NCBI GenBank assembly: GCA_021209875.1
Contig: JAGYVD010000004.1
Location: 2,480,001 to 2,544,000 of the forward strand
Source of the DNA: Rosellinia necatrix
Lineage: Eukaryota; Ascomycota; Sordariomycetes; Xylariales; Xylariaceae
Direction: 5' to 3'
Length of the DNA: 64,000 nucleotides
Both the position numbers and the translations under genes were made by a program. The notes beneath the pieces were generated by a model. The model ran no database searches and was not told where the DNA came from. It saw nothing but the letters and a program-made list of their open reading frames with translations. This document shows positions 61,023 through 64,000 of this stretch, piece by piece; positions within the stretch are counted from its first letter, which is position 1, and each line of letters begins with the position of its first letter.

Positions 61023-62632
61023 ATCAGACCGCAGCACGAACATGCATCATCGGACCGGCGGACGGATGGGCGGGAGTTTATCGGGGTCAATTGACTTGGT
61101 GACCGGGTCACCTTGCATTCTTCGGCGTTGGTGATTGGCTCTGGGTCGTGGGTTTCGGGGCACAGGAATTTGGTCGCTTAACCTTTTGTACACTATACCT
61201 TCTTTTAGACTTTGACTGTATTGTAAAAACGTCGCTAGACAGAAAACAACATTCGTTGCATCACAACTTAAATTATCTTCCATCTATTTTGTGACTTGAT
61301 AATTTTGATTCCGACTAGTTAGGTAGTAATAATACATAACTAACTACCTAACTACTAACGTCCCGTAGACTCACTGCCCCCTCTTATTTTTGTCCCTTCC
61401 CTCGCCCTATATCTTATGACAATAGCCAAGGGAATATTGGTAGCGGAGCGACAAGAGCCCAGTTGGGGTGTTTGCCAATGTATCCAGCCTACCCTCACGT
61501 TGGCGTTCAAGTACACTAAATGTGTGTGGCCATCCAGAACCGCCCCCGCGAAACCGACCCCTCTGGCATAAATGGGAAGACAAAGACAGCGGCGTAGCCC
61601 CTGCGCACCCCACGCGCGCGCCCCCTGTGACGGGCACATGACTAGATTCTTCTTTGATGCGGCCATTTATTCGAATACATTCGTCTAGTGGCGATTTTTG
61701 TCAGAGCATTCATCCAAGATCACGGCACTCGATCAATTAGGCTTGTCTGGATACCTCTTTTAAGAACATTCATTTGTCGCCTTCGGGATCCCCCATCCAA
61801 ACATCCCGTTCGGGAACCTACCTAGTCCCTGTAAGCTTCAAAAAGTCTCAAGCCTTAAAAAAAAACTTTACATTTATTTTGACGTAGGTTAACTATGTAC
61901 TGGTAGGTTTTTCGATCATCCGCACCTAAATGAGTAATTAAGTTCCTATGCACTCTTTATCCTATAGCGAAATCACTAGGGTGCTTTATCAATCGACTGT
62001 CTTCTCCTTTCCTGATTAGTTTCTCTTTAGTAATGATATTTGTTTTGTTTTTTTTTCCCTCCCCTTCCCTCCCCTCTTTCTTCCTTTTTTTTCCCTTCCT
62101 TTTTTTTTTTTTTTTTCTCCTGTTTTCCCTTTATAGTTGCCGGACTCATCATGTTGGCAAGCTTCTTTTTAGTAATTGCCGAGTGCAACCATCACCCGTG
62201 TGCCAACACTGGCCTGGCCAAAATGGCTATGCAACCTTTCCTTTCACGGGTCCTATGTAAAAGAGAGCATGTGCATTAGTTCCATTATTCATAAAAAGAC
62301 ACGGGGGTTGGTAGTAGTATAATGCATAGATAGTAGTAACTGATCCTAACATAATTTCTGCTATATTATCTATGTAATCCTGAGGCCATCTATGAGTTTC
62401 TTTTCCACAATACACCGTAACCGTGCCCAGGTGGGTATAAAGTATCTATCGAGGGGGGAAATCTCCAATAATGAATGCTCCTGCATCCTCCCGCCCTTCG
62501 CAACAATGCAAGGCAACCGTTTCAATATATGCATAATGTAGCCTTAATTATTGATTCGTTGACCCGTCCATGTGACCAATTAATCCCCATTACCGTACGC
62601 TAAATCGACACACTGCTGTTTCCCCATACGCT
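61023..62632. other. intergenic between AA11 and the right-edge gene (convergent)
   Basis: No gene recognised. A TAGGTAG/CTAACTACC patch lies at about 61318-61360 and T-rich tracts with TTCCCT units at 62041-62135. Short open frames within the T-rich tract are composition artefacts. Confidence 0.55.
62041..62135. repeat. T-rich tract with poly-T runs
   Basis: About 95 bp of T with CCC interruptions, including runs of nine or more T. Low-complexity DNA. Confidence 0.8.
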
Positions 62633-64000
62633 TCATGGAAGTTCTGATACTCCGGGGTACCATGGATTTCTCCCGTCTGTGGCTGGCAATTCGGACATGC
62701 CTCCCTCCCATGGATGAGAGACCGTGGTGCCGGGTAACTCGGCCACGTGTGCGGGCTGGTAATGCACCTTGGGGTCGGCATGGTATATGGCCTGCTCCAT
62801 CGACTTCATTCCGTACATGCTCTTCGGCGAGTGGGGTGGGCTACCGCTTGACGGCTCGGACCACGCAATATGCGGACTCTGGTTCGGGCTGCCGTGCTCT
62901 GACGGGAAATTCGGCTCGGTTGGGCTCCTGTCCATCTGCTCCATCCACACTGTCAAGCCGTGCACCTCCTCCGCCGCCTCTTCAACCTCTTCCTCCTCCT
63001 CGTATGCTGGGGTGAATTCCTCGTCCAGTGTGAAGCGATGTCGCGCGATAATCCGCTGGAACTCGGTTCTCATCTTTGCCGTGCTTAGAGGCTCGTAAAC
63101 CTTGACTGAGTGGATTGGGATGAGGCGGTCAATCTCCTTATGAACGAGCGATTTCACCGACGACAGCCCATCGGGCCCCAACCCCGCGCGCTTGGCGCAA
63201 TACTGCCCCAATGATTCTTCGAAGTCCTGCTTCGTTACGAACTTGCCCTTCCTTGTGAATGCCGCAGCAAGGGTCAGGACTAGATCGCATGTGCACTTGG
63301 CGATCAGCCTGGAAGCTGGTGGGATAAACGCAAAAGGCAGCGATGCAAGGGCGGGGATACCGCCGATGATGGTACCGACGGTAAGACCAATGCCAAGACC
63401 AAGAAGGACAGCAAGCTGTGAGACTGTGAAGCGAGTTAGTTACCTTCCCAATCGATGCTTGCGCAAACCCTGCAAGACACGGGGTCGTCCGAGCGAGAGG
63501 TGCTCGCTCGCAAGAACATGAGGAACGGGCATTGGCGTCACTCACAACTCTGCGACACAAAGGTACCCATATTCTTCCACAAGAGAGTCCTAGCGATTCG
63601 CTCGATTTCGTTCACTTTTGCCGAACCAGAAAGGCCGAAGCTCTTGATGATCCTAGCGCAAAGGAAGTGCGATATGGTAGGAGTGGTGAGTACACTAGTG
63701 AACATCATCGAACCCATGACGGATGACCAGTTAGAAAAATTCAAAAGCCGTAAACTTTCTTCAATGGACGATGAAATTTTCATGTCGATATCTGCTATTT
63801 GGGCGCTGACGAAATTTGCCCGAGCGGAGTCGTCTGGGACCATCATGATTGTGAGTTTGACCAGCTCCTTGATAGAGTCTTTGTCCCCTGAGCGAACGTT
63901 TAGCCAAGCACGTAGAGCACAGGGACCGATGTCCAAGTGAAGACAAGGTTCAGATCTGGAGTGTAATACTTACTTTTTGACGTGTACACAAACGGGGCAA
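62633..64000 (-). CDS. unidentified protein with membrane-type helix and ELP-type tail, 5' end beyond window
   Basis: I do not recognise this protein. Two exons join in phase: about 63955-63546 and 63423-62633 (intron 63545-63424, donor GTGAGT, acceptor TTCACAG). The first ends SSIEESLRLLNF...IERIARTLLWKNMGTFVSQS; the join gives FSQLAVLLGLGIGLTVGTII, a Gly-rich hydrophobic segment likely to enter a membrane, then GGIPALASLPFAFIPPASR. A helical basic region (IAKCTCDLVLTLAAAFTRKG, VHKEIDRLIPIHSVKVYEPL) is followed by an acidic run (YEEEEEVEEAAEE). A Pro/Ser/Gly-rich tail has three ELP units (AELPG, SELPA, SELP). CTCCAG at 63961-63956 may be the upstream acceptor, so the start probably lies beyond base 64000. 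Coding status is well supported by the phase-consistent splice; function is unknown. Confidence 0.62.

Overview
The window is nuclear DNA from a filamentous ascomycete (Pezizomycotina, most likely Sordariomycetes; genus not determinable here). The evidence is gene content (TRA1, RPS1, WAPL, Elf1, Rheb, a chitin-type AA11 LPMO with an X278-like tail, secreted DUF1996), short introns of about 50-200 nt with GTAAGT-like donors and CTAAC/CTAAT branch sequences, and no operons. I rebuilt exon structures by hand from reading frame, splice consensus and remembered family motifs, so junctions are inferences, although most genes close with perfect phase.

Layout, left to right: a ZUFSP/Mug105-type (C78) deubiquitinase cut by the left edge (-, 1-1886); Rheb small GTPase (-, 3745-4763); WAPL cohesin-release factor (-, 6470-9167); uracil phosphoribosyltransferase FUR1 (+, 10917-12012); transcription elongation factor Elf1 (-, 12333-13015); secreted DUF1996 protein (+, 14775-16062); URC1, a GTP-cyclohydrolase-II-like uracil-catabolism protein (+, 19335-21964, 19 exons); a hypothetical protein (+, 25238-25693); 40S ribosomal protein S1/S3Ae (+, 26862-28009); a Rab18-like GTPase (+, 29697-31031); a mitochondrial-type alpha/beta hydrolase (-, 31302-32901); a beta-hydroxyacid dehydrogenase (-, 33867-34724); a decayed ankyrin-like gene (+, 35559-36059); valyl-tRNA synthetase (+, 37181-40523); the SAGA/NuA4 subunit TRA1 (-, 41284-53073); an AIG2/gamma-glutamylcyclotransferase-like protein (+, 54483-55277); an AA11 LPMO (+, 59907-61022); and an unidentified gene running off the right edge (-, 62633-64000).

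Most neighbours are unrelated housekeeping genes. The one functional link I see is FUR1 and URC1 lying about 7 kb apart: both act in the URC route by which fungi use uracil as nitrogen source, though Elf1 and DUF1996 sit between them and URC4 is not visible. Intergenic DNA is rich in a short palindrome-like motif family (TACCTAGGTA / CCTACCTA) that is nearly absent from exons.

The most unusual structures are internal microexons: 4 nt and 9 nt in URC1, and 8 nt in the AIG2-like gene where it encodes the G-T-L of the catalytic YGTL motif. Elf1 has a first coding exon consisting of the ATG only. The valyl-tRNA synthetase leader contains a 57-nt in-frame retainable intron spanning the second start codon. 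I found no convincing undescribed multi-gene system, CRISPR array, intact transposon, rRNA or tRNA.
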